A stretch of 64,000 nucleotides of DNA, taken from contig NZ_MVIF01000007.1 of NCBI RefSeq assembly GCF_002086675.1, positions 35,016-99,015 on the forward strand. Direction: 5' to 3'. The translations under genes were made by a program, and so were the position numbers. The notes below the pieces were generated by a model. That model saw nothing but the letters and a program-made list of their open reading frames with translations. It ran no database searches and was not told the origin of the DNA. This document shows, one piece after another, positions 15,996 to 24,833 of the stretch. Every line of letters begins with the position of its first letter. Within the stretch, counting starts at the first letter, position 1. The stretch is from Mycobacterium persicum (lineage in GTDB: Bacteria > Actinomycetota > Actinomycetes > Mycobacteriales > Mycobacteriaceae).

Positions 15996-17248
15996 AGCGG
16001 TTCGAGCACCTCGGTACCGACAAACGGGACCAGCGCCGCGGGGACCCGCACGCTGCCGTCGGGCCGCTGGTGGTTTTCCAGGATGGCGACCAGCCAGCGG
16101 GTGGTGCCCAACGTGCCGTTGAGCGTCGCCGCGATCTGCGGCTTGCCATTGGCATCGCGGAAGCGGGTCGCCAGGCGGCGCGCCTGAAAGGTGGTGCAGT
16201 TCGACGTCGAGGTCAGCTCGCGGTAGCCGCCCTGAGTCGGAACCCACGCCTCGCAGTCGAACTTGCGCGCCGCCGACGCGCCGAGATCACCCGCGGCCAC
16301 GTCGATGACCCGATACGGCACCTCGATCAGGGCCAACATTTCGCGCTGCCAGGCCAGCAGCCGCTGATGTTCGGCTTCGGCGTCGCCGGGTGTGCAGTAG
16401 ATGAAGCCCTCCACCTTGTCGAACTGGTGCACTCGAATGATGCCGCGGGTGTCCTTGCCATAGCTGCCGGCCTCGCGCCGGAAGCATGACGACCAACCCG
16501 CGTAACGCAGCGGCCCGGCGGACAGGTCCAGAATCTCGCCGGAATGGTAGCCCGCCAGCGGCACCTCCGAGGTGCCCACCAGGTAGAGGTCGTCGGCCTC
16601 CAGCCGGTACACCTCCTCGGCATGGGCGCCCAGGAAGCCGGTGCCGGACATCACCTCCGGGCGCACCAGCACCGGCGGAATCATCGGGATGAAGCCGTTG
16701 TCGACGGCCAGCCGCAGCGCCAGCTGCAGCAGCCCCAACTGCAGCAGCGCACCCCGCCCGGTCAGGAAGTAGAACCGCGATCCGGACACCTTCGCGCCGC
16801 GCTGCATGTCGATGAGACCGAGCGCCTCGCCGAGTTCCAGGTGGTCTTTCGGGTCGTCCAGCCGAGGGGGTTCGCCGACGACGTCGAGCACCGCATAGTC
16901 GTCCTCCCCGCCGGCGGGGACGCCGTCCAGGATCACGTTGGGGATCGCCAGATGTGCCGCGGTGAACACCGCCTCGGTTTCGGTTTGGTTCGCTTCGGCG
17001 GTCTTGACCTGCTCGGCGAGGTATTTCGCGCGGTGCAGCAGCGCGGGCCGCTCCTCCGGTGACGCGCCGCCCACCCTCTTGCTGGCGGCCTTCTGTTCGG
17101 CGCGCAGCGCATCCGCGGCCGCGATCGCGCTGCGCCGCGTGGCGTCGGCCGTCAACAGGTCGTCCACCAGCGACGGGTCTTCGCCGCGACTGAGTTGGGA
17201 GCGGCGCACGGCGTCGGGGTCTTCGCGGAGCAGCTTCAGGTCGATCAC
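15992..17248 (-). CDS. serS: Seryl-tRNA synthetase
   Basis: Class II synthetase charging tRNA-Ser in the cytoplasm, 418 residues from GTG 17248 ([18 protein letters not shown]), the expected family length. The N-terminal coiled-coil arm (about 30-100) includes [13 protein letters not shown]. Class II motifs follow: motif 2 [22 protein letters not shown] and motif 3 near [19 protein letters not shown]. Longer starts up to 17302 lack homology. Essential and intact. Confidence 0.96.
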   Translation of the reverse strand: MIDLKLLREDPDAVRRSQLSRGEDPSLVDDLLTADATRRSAIAAADALRAEQKAASKRVGGASPEERPALLHRAKYLAEQVKTAEANQTETEAVFTAAHLAIPNVILDGVPAGGEDDYAVLDVVGEPPRLDDPKDHLELGEALGLIDMQRGAKVSGSRFYFLTGRGALLQLGLLQLALRLAVDNGFIPMIPPVLVRPEVMSGTGFLGAHAEEVYRLEADDLYLVGTSEVPLAGYHSGEILDLSAGPLRYAGWSSCFRREAGSYGKDTRGIIRVHQFDKVEGFIYCTPGDAEAEHQRLLAWQREMLALIEVPYRVIDVAAGDLGASAARKFDCEAWVPTQGGYRELTSTSNCTTFQARRLATRFRDANGKPQIAATLNGTLGTTRWLVAILENHQRPDGSVRVPAALVPFVGTEVLEPL

Positions 17249-17359
17249 GGGCGCAAGACTACTTTTGACCGCGCAGCCCGATGGCGTCAGCTGGCCGGGC
17301 ATCCGGCTCTGGTCTCACATCAGCAACATTGGTAACGCCACCGGGCAGCCCCTGTCACA

Positions 17360-18727
17360 ATGGAACGGATGTTGGACGCTCCCGAGAAGCAACTGCCACC
17401 TGACAGCGAAGCTGACAGAACCGGCACCGCCGCAGCCACCCCGCCGGGGGCGGGCTTCCGCTGGCCTCGGGCTCTGCAGGCGTCGGCGACCCGGCGGGCG
17501 CTGCTGCTCACCGCTCTGGGTGCCTTGCTGATCGCCGGGCTGGCCACCGCGATTCCCGCGGTGACCACCGGTCCGGGGCGCCTTGCCGGCTACATCGACA
17601 ACAACCCGGTGCCCAGCACCGGCGCCAAAAGCAACGCCGCCTTCAACCGAGCCACCGGCGGCGACTGCCTGAACTGGCCCGACGCCATGCCGGAGGCCGC
17701 GACCATCGTCAGCTGCTCCGACGACCACCGGTTCGAAGTGGCCGAGTCCATCGACATGCGGACCTTCCCCGGTTCGGAGTACGGGCCCAACGCTGATCCC
17801 CCGTCGCCGGCACGCATCCAGCAAATCAGCCAGGAGCAGTGCGAGGCCGCCGTACGCCGCTACCTCGGCACCAAGTTCGACCCGAACAGCAAGTTCACCA
17901 TCAGCATGCTGTGGTCCGGTGACCGCGCGTGGCGACAAGCCGGCGAGCGCCGCATGTTGTGCGGCTTGCAGTTGCCCGGCCCCAACAACCAGCAGGCCCT
18001 GTTCAAAGGCAAGGTCGCCGAACTCGACCAGTCCAAGGTCTGGCCGGCCGGCACCTGCCTGGCCATCGACTCGAACACCAACCAACCGGTCGATGTTCCG
18101 GTCGATTGCACGGCCCCCCACGCGATGGAGGTGACCGGCACGGTCAACCTCTCCGAGAAGTTCCCGAACGCGCTGCCCGCCGAACCAGAGCAGGACGCGT
18201 ACATCAAGGACAACTGCACCCGGATGACGGACGCGTATCTGGCGCCCATCAAGTTGCGGACCACCACGTTGACGCTGATCTACCCGACGCTGTCGCTGTC
18301 CAGTTGGTCGGCGGGCAGCCGTGAGGTCGCGTGCAGCATCGGTGCGACGCTGGGCAACGGCGGCTGGGCCACGTTGGTCAACAGCGCCAAGGGACCGCTG
18401 CTGATCAACGGCCAGCCCCCGATACCGCCGCCCGACATCCCCGAGGAGCGGCTCACGCTGCCGCCGATCCCGGTGCAGGTGCCGGCCCCACAACCCGCGG
18501 CCCCGGTCCAGGAGATCCCGGTCACGCCACCGGGCAACCAACACCTGCCCAATCAACAGCCGGTGGTGACACCGTCTCGCGCGCCCGCAGCCCCGGCCAC
18601 CACCCAACCGCCCGCCGCGCCGGCCACCACCCAAGCACCCGCCGCCCCACCGGCTGATGGCGGGGCGCCGCCGGCGGCCCCGGCACCGGAAGCCCCCGCA
18701 CCCGCCGAGCCCGCGCCGGAAGGTTAA
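17360..18727 (+). CDS. Septum-formation-domain membrane protein (Rv3835 family)
   Basis: A 455-residue protein with one membrane helix at about 49-69 (RALLLTALGALLIAGLATAI) and a large outside part. It has two copies of the Cys-containing septum-formation module: GDCLNWPDAMPEAATIVSCSDDHRFEVAES and GTCLAIDSNTNQ, then VDCTAPHAMEVTG. The C-terminal 95 residues are Pro/Ala-rich (PAAPATTQAPAAPPAD) and probably span cell wall. The start is ATG 17360 or 17369; neither has a clear ribosome site. The next gene begins 3 bases after its stop. Confidence 0.85.
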   Translation: MERMLDAPEKQLPPDSEADRTGTAAATPPGAGFRWPRALQASATRRALLLTALGALLIAGLATAIPAVTTGPGRLAGYIDNNPVPSTGAKSNAAFNRATGGDCLNWPDAMPEAATIVSCSDDHRFEVAESIDMRTFPGSEYGPNADPPSPARIQQISQEQCEAAVRRYLGTKFDPNSKFTISMLWSGDRAWRQAGERRMLCGLQLPGPNNQQALFKGKVAELDQSKVWPAGTCLAIDSNTNQPVDVPVDCTAPHAMEVTGTVNLSEKFPNALPAEPEQDAYIKDNCTRMTDAYLAPIKLRTTTLTLIYPTLSLSSWSAGSREVACSIGATLGNGGWATLVNSAKGPLLINGQPPIPPPDIPEERLTLPPIPVQVPAPQPAAPVQEIPVTPPGNQHLPNQQPVVTPSRAPAAPATTQPPAAPATTQAPAAPPADGGAPPAAPAPEAPAPAEPAPEG

Positions 18728-18730
18728 CCC

Positions 18731-19081
18731 GTGGCGGTGCGGATGGATCCGCAGCGGTTCGACGAACTGGTTTCCGACGCACTCGACCTCATCCCGCGCG
18801 AACTGGCAGCCGCGATGGACAACGTGGTCATCTTGGTCGCCGACCGCCACCCCGGCGACCACGACCTGTTGGGCTTATACGAGGGAGTCGCGCTGACCGA
18901 GCGCGACTCCGATTACGCCGGAGCACTGCCGGACGCGATCACCATCTACCGCGACGCCCTGCTGGATGTCTGCGAATCCGCCGACGAAGTCGTCGATCAG
19001 GTGGCAATCACCGTGATCCACGAGATCGCCCACCACTTCGGCATCGACGACGCCAGGCTGGACGAACTGGGGTGGGGCTGA
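18731..19081 (+). CDS. Zincin-type metallopeptidase-like protein (Rv3836 family)
   Basis: A 116-residue small protein with HEIAHHFGI (HExxH plus downstream H/D) at about 97-105, the zinc site of the Zincin_1/possible-metallopeptidase family. It starts at GTG 18731, directly after the upstream membrane protein. M. tuberculosis annotation is a little longer (about 137). Cytoplasmic, substrate unknown. Confidence 0.85.
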   Translation: MAVRMDPQRFDELVSDALDLIPRELAAAMDNVVILVADRHPGDHDLLGLYEGVALTERDSDYAGALPDAITIYRDALLDVCESADEVVDQVAITVIHEIAHHFGIDDARLDELGWG

Positions 19082-19146
19082 CCGAACCCCGCCGGTGACG
19101 GGCGCGGCATCCCGGAATTGTCCGGCCCTGGTGCTAAGAACGCTTC

Positions 19147-19362
19147 ATGAGCACAGTCTGTCGCGACTGCCGGACAGGCGTCTATCACTGCCACGGCACC
19201 GTCATTCGTCATGATCTGGGCCGGACCGAATGCACCGAAAACGACTGCGACGGACCCGAGATATCGGTGCACGGGTTCGTCATCGACTGCGACGCGGTCG
19301 GCTGCCGATGCGCTGACGCGCCGAACGGAGAGGCCGGATCACCCCATCGGGTCAGTGCTTGA
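19147..19362 (+). CDS. Small cysteine-rich protein, unknown function
   Basis: A 71-residue ORF with eight cysteines: CRDC near the N-terminus, HCHG, TECTENDC, then DCDAVGCRC. The pattern suggests a zinc-ribbon or metal-binding fold. The start is ATG 19147 with no strong ribosome site. Its 3' end overlaps the convergent phosphoglycerate mutase gene by 24 bases. I do not recognise the family. The Cys pattern and uninterrupted frame in an otherwise empty gap argue that it is real. Confidence 0.5.
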   Translation: MSTVCRDCRTGVYHCHGTVIRHDLGRTECTENDCDGPEISVHGFVIDCDAVGCRCADAPNGEAGSPHRVSA

Positions 19363-20037
19363 CGTCACCGCGTCGATGACCGGCGTAGGTGGGCCTTGCG
19401 TGAGGTCGGGGTAGAACGGCGGCTTGAGGTTTCCCCACTGCACACAACTCCAGCGCCCGTCGGTGATCGGAGCCAGCACCACGCATTCGGCATTGCCCAA
19501 ATGGTTGTCGAGCACGAACGTGCCGTCGACGCCGGCCAGCACCGCCGACGTCAGCCGGATAGCGGCGCCATGGCTAACGACCACGATGTCACCATCCCAG
19601 GCGGCGTCGTCCAGGTAGCGCATCCGTAGTTCAGTAAGCACCGGCAGGTACCGGTCCAAGACGTCTTCGCCCGACTCACCGCCGGGCAGCGGCACCTGCA
19701 ATTCACCGCGATGCCAACGGTCGTAGATGGCGTTGAATTCGGCCACGGCCTCGTCGTCGCTGCGATTTTCCAGCTCTCCCACCTGGACCTCGTGGATGCC
19801 GTCGAGCCGCAGCGGCGACAACTCCAGCTCGGCGGCGATCACCTCGGCCGTTTCTGCCGCACGGACCGCGACCGAGTGCGCCAGCAGGACCGGGCGGGCA
19901 GAACCGCCGAGCGCGAACGCGCGGGCTTGCTCGCGTCCCAGGGACGTCAACGCCGTGCCGGGTGGCCGGGTGTCCAGCCGGCGCTCGACGTTGCCGTGGG
20001 ACTGGCCATGCCGCAGCAGCACCAGCCGACCGCTCAT
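19339..20037 (-). CDS. Histidine-phosphatase (phosphoglycerate mutase-like) protein (Rv3837c family)
   Basis: A 232-residue branch-1 histidine phosphatase: RLVLLRHGQSHGN (catalytic His), LDTRPPGTALTSLGREQA, HEVQVGELENRSD and VVSHGAAIRLT (second His). The family includes cofactor-dependent mutases and broad phosphatases, and this context favours a phosphatase. Its start overlaps the pheA stop by ATGA at 20034-20037, so the two are coupled, as in M. tuberculosis. Confidence 0.9.
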   Translation of the reverse strand: MSGRLVLLRHGQSHGNVERRLDTRPPGTALTSLGREQARAFALGGSARPVLLAHSVAVRAAETAEVIAAELELSPLRLDGIHEVQVGELENRSDDEAVAEFNAIYDRWHRGELQVPLPGGESGEDVLDRYLPVLTELRMRYLDDAAWDGDIVVVSHGAAIRLTSAVLAGVDGTFVLDNHLGNAECVVLAPITDGRWSCVQWGNLKPPFYPDLTQGPPTPVIDAVTSSTDPMG

Positions 20038-20999
20038 CGCCCCGGCTCCCGGGCCGGGGCCGGCTGGCCCTCCCGCAGCCGAGCCAGCCAGATCGATGCA
20101 TCGTCGGGTGGCGGCGGCTGCATGCCGACCGCCTGTCCCGTCGGCCAGGAACCCAGGTATCGCACATCAGCACAACGACGGTGCAACGCCTTGAGTGCCT
20201 CGGCGACGGCGTCGTCGTCGATATGGCCGACGCAGTCCACGAAAAACATGTAGGTGCCCAATTCGGTACGGGTGGGCCGGGATTCGATCCGGGTGAGGTC
20301 GATGCCGCGCATGCCGAACTCGGTCAGCGCTTCCACCAGTGCGCCGGGCACGTTGTCGATCCGCAACACCGCCGAGGTGCGATCGGCTCCCGTGCGCGCC
20401 GGCGGTCGGGCCGGCCGGCCGATCAACACGAAACGGGTCCGGGCGCTGGATTCGTCGACGACACCGTCGGCCAGCGCCGTCAATGCCCAGTGGGCGGCCG
20501 CCAGCGGCGACGTGACAGCCGCGTCGACCCGGCCCTCAGCCACCTGGCGGACCGCGTCGGCATTCGAATACGCCGGGCACATCTCGACACCGGGCAGATG
20601 CGCGCTGAGCCATTGCCGTACCTGTGCTGCCGCCACCGGGAAGGCGGCCAGCGTCCGTACCTCGGCCGCACTGCGACCGGGCCGTACGACGATGCTGAAG
20701 GCCACGTCGAGGGTGGTCTCGGCGAACACCTGCAGCGGCGAACCGATGGCCAGGCTGTCCAAAGTGGGCGCCAGCGACCCGTCGATCGAGTTCTCCATGG
20801 GGACGCAGGCGAAATCCGCCGTGCCGTTGCGGACAGCCTCCAGCGCGGCGGGGGTGCTCTCGACCGGCAGCCGTTGCGGCAGCTCCGTCAGCTCGGCTTC
20901 CCGGCCGGGTACCAGCCCGGCGGCCGTTATCTGCAACAGCGCCGCCTCGGTGAACGTCCCTTCCGGACCGAGGTAGGCGATGCAGACCACGTTGACCAC
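20034..20999 (-). CDS. pheA: Prephenate dehydratase
   Basis: Converts prephenate to phenylpyruvate in phenylalanine synthesis. It has 321 residues, the length of M. tuberculosis PheA. Catalytic domain: IAYLGPEGTFTEAALL, CVPMENSIDGSLAPTLDSL, AYSNADAVRQVAEG and AVTSPLAAAHWAL. The C-terminal ACT domain RTSAVLRIDNVPGALVEALTEFGMRGIDLTRIESRPTRTELGTYMFFVD includes the phenylalanine-binding GALV and ESRP motifs, so feedback control is expected. GTG start at 20999. Confidence 0.95.
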   Translation of the reverse strand: MVNVVCIAYLGPEGTFTEAALLQITAAGLVPGREAELTELPQRLPVESTPAALEAVRNGTADFACVPMENSIDGSLAPTLDSLAIGSPLQVFAETTLDVAFSIVVRPGRSAAEVRTLAAFPVAAAQVRQWLSAHLPGVEMCPAYSNADAVRQVAEGRVDAAVTSPLAAAHWALTALADGVVDESSARTRFVLIGRPARPPARTGADRTSAVLRIDNVPGALVEALTEFGMRGIDLTRIESRPTRTELGTYMFFVDCVGHIDDDAVAEALKALHRRCADVRYLGSWPTGQAVGMQPPPPDDASIWLARLREGQPAPAREPGR

Positions 21000-21042
21000 A
21001 CTAGTGGCGCATCGGGTCCTTGCGACGGACGAGCCGAGTAGC

Positions 21043-21061
21043 TTAAGTTAGGCTTACCTAA
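21043..21061. promoter_or_regulatory. IdeR iron box upstream of the Rv3839 homologue
   Basis: ttaagttaggcttacctaa matches the 19-bp IdeR consensus ttaggttaggctaacctaa at 17 of 19 positions. It sits 19-37 bases before the start codon, overlapping the likely promoter, so iron-loaded IdeR should repress the gene. The M. tuberculosis orthologue is a known iron-repressed gene (established knowledge). Confidence 0.88.
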
Positions 21062-21079
21062 TTTCGAGGAGCCGCCGCG

Positions 21080-21886
21080 ATGTTTCCGATCACCAACCCG
21101 ACGCCCACGACCGCCGAGCGCGTTCGCACAATTTGCGCGCGGGCCGGCGCGGGCCTGCTGGCGGTAGAGCCCGACCAACCGATGGCCGCGCCGCTGCATC
21201 ACTTGATGTCCGACGGTTCCTTCGCCGTGGCCGTTCCCGCTGACCGCGCTGCCGCGGCCGGTTACACGCCCGGCTGTGGATCTCAGGCCTTGCTCGAGCT
21301 CACCGATTACGCCCCGCTGCCGGTCCGGGAGCCGGTCCGATCGCTGGTGTGGATCCGCGGTCGCCTGCAGCGGGTCCCGTGGGGAGCAGTGACCTCGGTG
21401 CTGGACACGATCGCCACCGAGAACCCGGACCCGACCCTGCTGCAGGTGGAGACTCCCCGATCCGGCCCCGCCCTGCGGCAGCAGCACCGGTACACATTGC
21501 TGCGGCTGGAGACCGAATCGGTGGTCGTGACCGACACCACCGGAGCCTCGCCGGTCAGTGTCGCGGACCTGCTGGCAGCCAGACCGGACCCGTTCTGCGA
21601 GATCGAATCGACGTTGCTGTGGCACCTGGCGACCGTCCATGGCGACGTCGTCGCCCGGTTGGTCTCCCGGCTGCCCGCCCAATGGCGGCGCGGAGCGATC
21701 CGTCCCCTCGGCCTCGACCGGTACGGCGTGCAATTTCGGGTCGAAGGCGACGACGGCGACCGCGACATCCGATTGCCGTTCCATCGGCCGGTCAACGACA
21801 TGCATGGGCTGGGGCAGGCCATCCGGGTGTTGATGGGGTGCCCCTTCGTCAACGGCTTGCGGGCCCGCCGGCGCTGCGCGTCGTAG
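21080..21886 (+). CDS. Iron-regulated DUF2470 protein (Rv3839 family)
   Basis: A 268-residue cytoplasmic protein. The C-terminal about 85 residues (LLWHLATVHGDVVARLVSRLP through IRLPFHRPVNDMHGLGQAIRVLMG) form the DUF2470 domain, which is shared with haem-utilisation and pyridoxamine-oxidase-like proteins. The N-terminal part has a flavin-reductase-like look (HLMSDGSFAVAVPADRAAAA). The start is ATG 21080 after cgaggag. The upstream IdeR box predicts expression in low iron, fitting a role in iron or haem handling (inference). Confidence 0.88.
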   Translation: MFPITNPTPTTAERVRTICARAGAGLLAVEPDQPMAAPLHHLMSDGSFAVAVPADRAAAAGYTPGCGSQALLELTDYAPLPVREPVRSLVWIRGRLQRVPWGAVTSVLDTIATENPDPTLLQVETPRSGPALRQQHRYTLLRLETESVVVTDTTGASPVSVADLLAARPDPFCEIESTLLWHLATVHGDVVARLVSRLPAQWRRGAIRPLGLDRYGVQFRVEGDDGDRDIRLPFHRPVNDMHGLGQAIRVLMGCPFVNGLRARRRCAS

Positions 21887-21938
21887 CACGCCGTCGCGGC
21901 CGGCTGCACTGCCGGGTCCGGCCACGTACGTTGTCCGG

Positions 21939-23180
21939 GTGAACGGCGATCGATCACCGCAGCCCTGGAGACCCCGAGGACCGCTGCATCACCGGTCGGC
22001 GCAGCCGGAGCCGTCACAGGTCATCCGTCGCGAAAACCCGCCACCGCGGCCACCGGGCAGACCCCGGCCCGAACCGGATTCCACACCGGCAACGACTGAT
22101 CCCCCGCCGTCCTCGACAGCCCGGCCAGTCCGGCTCAGACGGCAGCGCGGTCCGGCCGAGTCGACGCCGCCTCCGCGGCCGGTGGCGCCGAAGGCGCGCC
22201 GCAACCGGGTCAGGCAGCGGCGCTGGGGCAGGATCGTGGCACTCAGTGTGCTGGTCGTTTTGTTATTGGCCGGAGCGGGCATCCTCGGCGGTGCGCTGTG
22301 GCTGGACACGTCGCTGCGCCGCGAGCCGGTGTTCAGCGACGACGCCGACCGCCCGGGCGCCGGCCGCGGCACGAACTGGCTGCTTGTCGGTTCCGACAGC
22401 CGCCAGGACCTCACCACCGAGCAGCAGCAAAGCCTCGCCACCGGCGGCGACGTCGGCGCCGGACGCACCGACACCATCCTGCTGGTGCATGTGCCGGAGT
22501 TCGGGTCGAGCACCCCGACGACGTTGGTGTCGATACCGCGCGACTCCTCGGTGCCGATACCCGGTCACGGTCGCGACAAGATCAACGCCGCGTTCGTGAC
22601 CGGTGGCGCGCCCTTACTAGTGCAGACCGTTGAGCAGGCCACCGGCCTGCGCGTCAACCATTACGCCGAGGTTGGATTCGGCGGCTTCGCCGACCTGGTC
22701 GACGCGCTGGGTGGGGGCAGCGTGTGCCTGAGCGACCCGATCCGCGATCCATTGGCCGGTGTCGACCTGCCGGTCGGCTGTCAACAACTGGACGGCCGAC
22801 GGGCGCTGGGTTACGTCCGGTCTCGCGCCACACCGCGGGCCGATCTGGATCGGATGCTCAACCAACGCCAGTTCATGGCAGCGCTGCTGCACCGCGCCGC
22901 CAGCCCCGCGGTATGGCTCAACCCATGGCGTTGGTACGCGGTGCCACACGCAGCCGCCCGGGCGCTGACCGTCGACCAGGCCACCCATGTCTTCGACCTG
23001 GCACGCCTGGTCTGGGCGCTGCACGGGCACACCACCGCGCTGACGGTTCCGATCGGCGAGTTCACCGACAGCGACGTCGGCTCGGTGGTGGTATGGAATC
23101 ACGACGCGGCCCGGGAATTGTTCGACGCGCTCGCGTCGGATGCTCCGGTGCCGACTTCCGCGATCGACGGGCAACCATAG
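21939..23180 (+). CDS. LytR-CpsA-Psr (LCP) family cell-wall ligase, full length (Rv3840 family)
   Basis: A 413-residue protein. The N-terminal about 95 residues are Pro/Arg-rich and cytoplasmic, one membrane helix lies at about 98-120, and an extracellular LCP domain follows. LCP motifs: GRTDTILLVHV, TTLVSIPRDSSV, RDKINAAFVTGG, YAEVGFGGFADLVDALGG and LGYVRSRATPRADLDRMLNQR. These Arg/Asp residues bind the pyrophosphate of lipid-linked glycans. LCP enzymes in mycobacteria attach arabinogalactan to peptidoglycan. The M. tuberculosis counterpart is annotated as a short fragment (about 137 residues), so this is the intact form. GTG start, 52 bases after the Rv3839 homologue. Confidence 0.87.
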   Translation: MNGDRSPQPWRPRGPLHHRSAQPEPSQVIRRENPPPRPPGRPRPEPDSTPATTDPPPSSTARPVRLRRQRGPAESTPPPRPVAPKARRNRVRQRRWGRIVALSVLVVLLLAGAGILGGALWLDTSLRREPVFSDDADRPGAGRGTNWLLVGSDSRQDLTTEQQQSLATGGDVGAGRTDTILLVHVPEFGSSTPTTLVSIPRDSSVPIPGHGRDKINAAFVTGGAPLLVQTVEQATGLRVNHYAEVGFGGFADLVDALGGGSVCLSDPIRDPLAGVDLPVGCQQLDGRRALGYVRSRATPRADLDRMLNQRQFMAALLHRAASPAVWLNPWRWYAVPHAAARALTVDQATHVFDLARLVWALHGHTTALTVPIGEFTDSDVGSVVVWNHDAARELFDALASDAPVPTSAIDGQP

Positions 23181-23335
23181 TGACTTCACCGGGTGTGCAG
23201 GACGCGTCGAACGTGAACCGGCCGCGACGACACGCCGGTGCTCAGCGCCCCCTGTTCACGCTGGGCGCGAGGAAGTCGTGGCGCCCCGTATCGTTTGTAG
23301 CGACAGCCACCCGCAATAACGCCTAGCGGAATTAT

Positions 23336-23354
23336 TTCAGTTAGGCAAACCTGG
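23336..23354. promoter_or_regulatory. Candidate IdeR box upstream of bfrB
   Basis: ttcagttaggcaaacctgg matches the IdeR consensus at 14 of 19 positions, with the core gttaggc.aacct intact. It is about 106-124 bases before the bfrB start, which fits the upstream, activating sites known for mycobacterial bfrB. Tandem sites are typical there; I see no second clear copy. Confidence 0.65.
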
Positions 23355-23460
23355 CCTGATAAAGAGCGTTATTGACGGCCCCGGAACACTTAGGAAACGC
23401 TGTCCTCACTAAGTGATGCCTTTGTTGCGGACCAGGTCCTACCTGCATTAATCTGACCTC

Positions 23461-24006
23461 ATGACTGACTACGACGGACACAAGACCAAATTCCACGCGT
23501 TAATGCAAGAGCAAATCTTCAACGAATTCACCACCGCACAGCAATATATTGCGATCGCGGTCTATTTCGACAGCGAGGACTTGCCACAATTGGCGAAGCA
23601 TTTCTATGGCCAGGCGGTCGAAGAACGCAATCACGCGATGATGCTGGTGCAACATCTGCTCGACCGCGGCCTTCGCGTCGAAATACCGGGCATCGACACC
23701 GTCCGAAACCAGTTCGACAAACCGCGTGATGCGCTGGCGCTGGCACTCGACCAGGAACGTGCCGTCACCGACCAGGTCGGCCGGCTGGCGGCGGTGGCCC
23801 GCGACGAGGGCGACTTCCTCGGCGAGCAGTTCATGCAGTGGTTCCTGCAAGAACAGGTCGAAGAGATGTCGCTGATGTCCACCCTGCTGCGGATCGCGGA
23901 CCGGGCCGGATCCAACCTGTTCGAGCTCGAGAACTTCGTCGCCCGCGAGGTGGGCCGGGCGCCGTCCGCCTCAGGCGCCCCGCGCGCCGCCGGCGGTAGT
24001 CTCTAG
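23461..24006 (+). CDS. bfrB: Ferritin BfrB
   Basis: A 181-residue non-haem ferritin storing iron as a 24-mer in the cytoplasm, identical in length to M. tuberculosis BfrB. Ferroxidase residues are visible in the first helices: FNEFTTAQQYIAIAVYFDSED (Glu) and QAVEERNHAMMLVQHLL (Glu-Glu, His). FMQWFLQEQVEEMSLMSTLL supplies the fourth helix. Preceded by an IdeR-like box and a 280-bp non-coding region. Its stop overlaps the convergent glpQ1 stop by 4 bases. Confidence 0.96.
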   Translation: MTDYDGHKTKFHALMQEQIFNEFTTAQQYIAIAVYFDSEDLPQLAKHFYGQAVEERNHAMMLVQHLLDRGLRVEIPGIDTVRNQFDKPRDALALALDQERAVTDQVGRLAAVARDEGDFLGEQFMQWFLQEQVEEMSLMSTLLRIADRAGSNLFELENFVAREVGRAPSASGAPRAAGGSL

Positions 24007-24833
24007 CCGCCGGCCTGGCCGGCGCGCCCCTGCTGTAGCCAGGCCTTCGTGCGGGCGGGGTGGTGAGTGGCCATCCACGCCACCCCGACCTCACGGCAGA
24101 ATTCGACGTCGTCGTATTCGTCGACGTTCCAGCAGTAAACCGCCCGTCCCTGGGCCGCCGCACGGTCGACGAGTTGCGGGTAGTCCTTCAACGCCGGCAG
24201 CGACGGTCCCACCGCGGTCGCCCCGACGGCGGTGGCCGCGCTGCTGGCCAGGTACCGTCCGGTCTTGCCGAGCAGCACCGTCGGCAACAGCGGCGCGGCC
24301 CGCCGGATCCGCCAGACCGCCGCGGCCGAGAACGACATGACGACGGCGCGCGACCGGTCGGCGGAGGCCGGCGCGGCAATGCCGAAGCGGTGCAGAAGTG
24401 CCAGCACCTTGTTTTCGACCAGCGATCCGTATCGGACCGGGTGCTTGGTCTCGATGAAGATCTTCACCGGCCGGTTCCAGTCCAGCACCAGCGCGACCAG
24501 CGCATCCAGGGTCAGCAGGCTGGTGTCGCCGTGAGTGCCGTCCGCACGCCAGCTTTCGTGCCAGGCGCCGTACTCCAGCTCGCGCAGCTCGGCCAGCGTC
24601 ATCGTGCTGACCAGCCCGACTCCGGTCGAGGTCCGGTCCAAGCGCCGGTCGTGTACACAGACGAGGTGGCCATCGCGGGTTAGCCGCACGTCGCATTCCA
24701 CGCCGTCGGCGCCCTCCTTGAGCGCCAGGTCGTAGGCGGCCAGCGTGTGTTCCGGTCGAGCAGCGGACGCGCCACGGTGGGCAACCACAAACGGATGCCC
24801 GGCGATCACCTCGTCGGCCCAGGTCATGCCCAT
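24003..24833 (-). CDS. glpQ1: Glycerophosphodiester phosphodiesterase GlpQ1
   Basis: Hydrolyses glycerophosphodiesters to glycerol-3-phosphate and an alcohol. A TIM-barrel GDPD domain covers almost all 276 residues: VVAHRGASAARPEHTLAAYDLALKEGADGVECDVRLTRDGHLVCVHD carries the catalytic His pair and the Glu/Asp metal ligands. KIFIETKHP and YCWNVDEYDD are also present. It may start at ATG 24833, where TAATG overlaps the upstream stop, or at ATG 24827, which matches the M. tuberculosis length of 274. No signal peptide. Confidence 0.93.
   Translation of the reverse strand: MGMTWADEVIAGHPFVVAHRGASAARPEHTLAAYDLALKEGADGVECDVRLTRDGHLVCVHDRRLDRTSTGVGLVSTMTLAELRELEYGAWHESWRADGTHGDTSLLTLDALVALVLDWNRPVKIFIETKHPVRYGSLVENKVLALLHRFGIAAPASADRSRAVVMSFSAAAVWRIRRAAPLLPTVLLGKTGRYLASSAATAVGATAVGPSLPALKDYPQLVDRAAAQGRAVYCWNVDEYDDVEFCREVGVAWMATHHPARTKAWLQQGRAGQAGG

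Noticed and set aside
23388..23450. Possible second and third IdeR boxes before bfrB (cacttaggaaacgctgtcc; accaggtcctacctgca)
   Set aside because: Too many mismatches in the conserved core to support from sequence alone.
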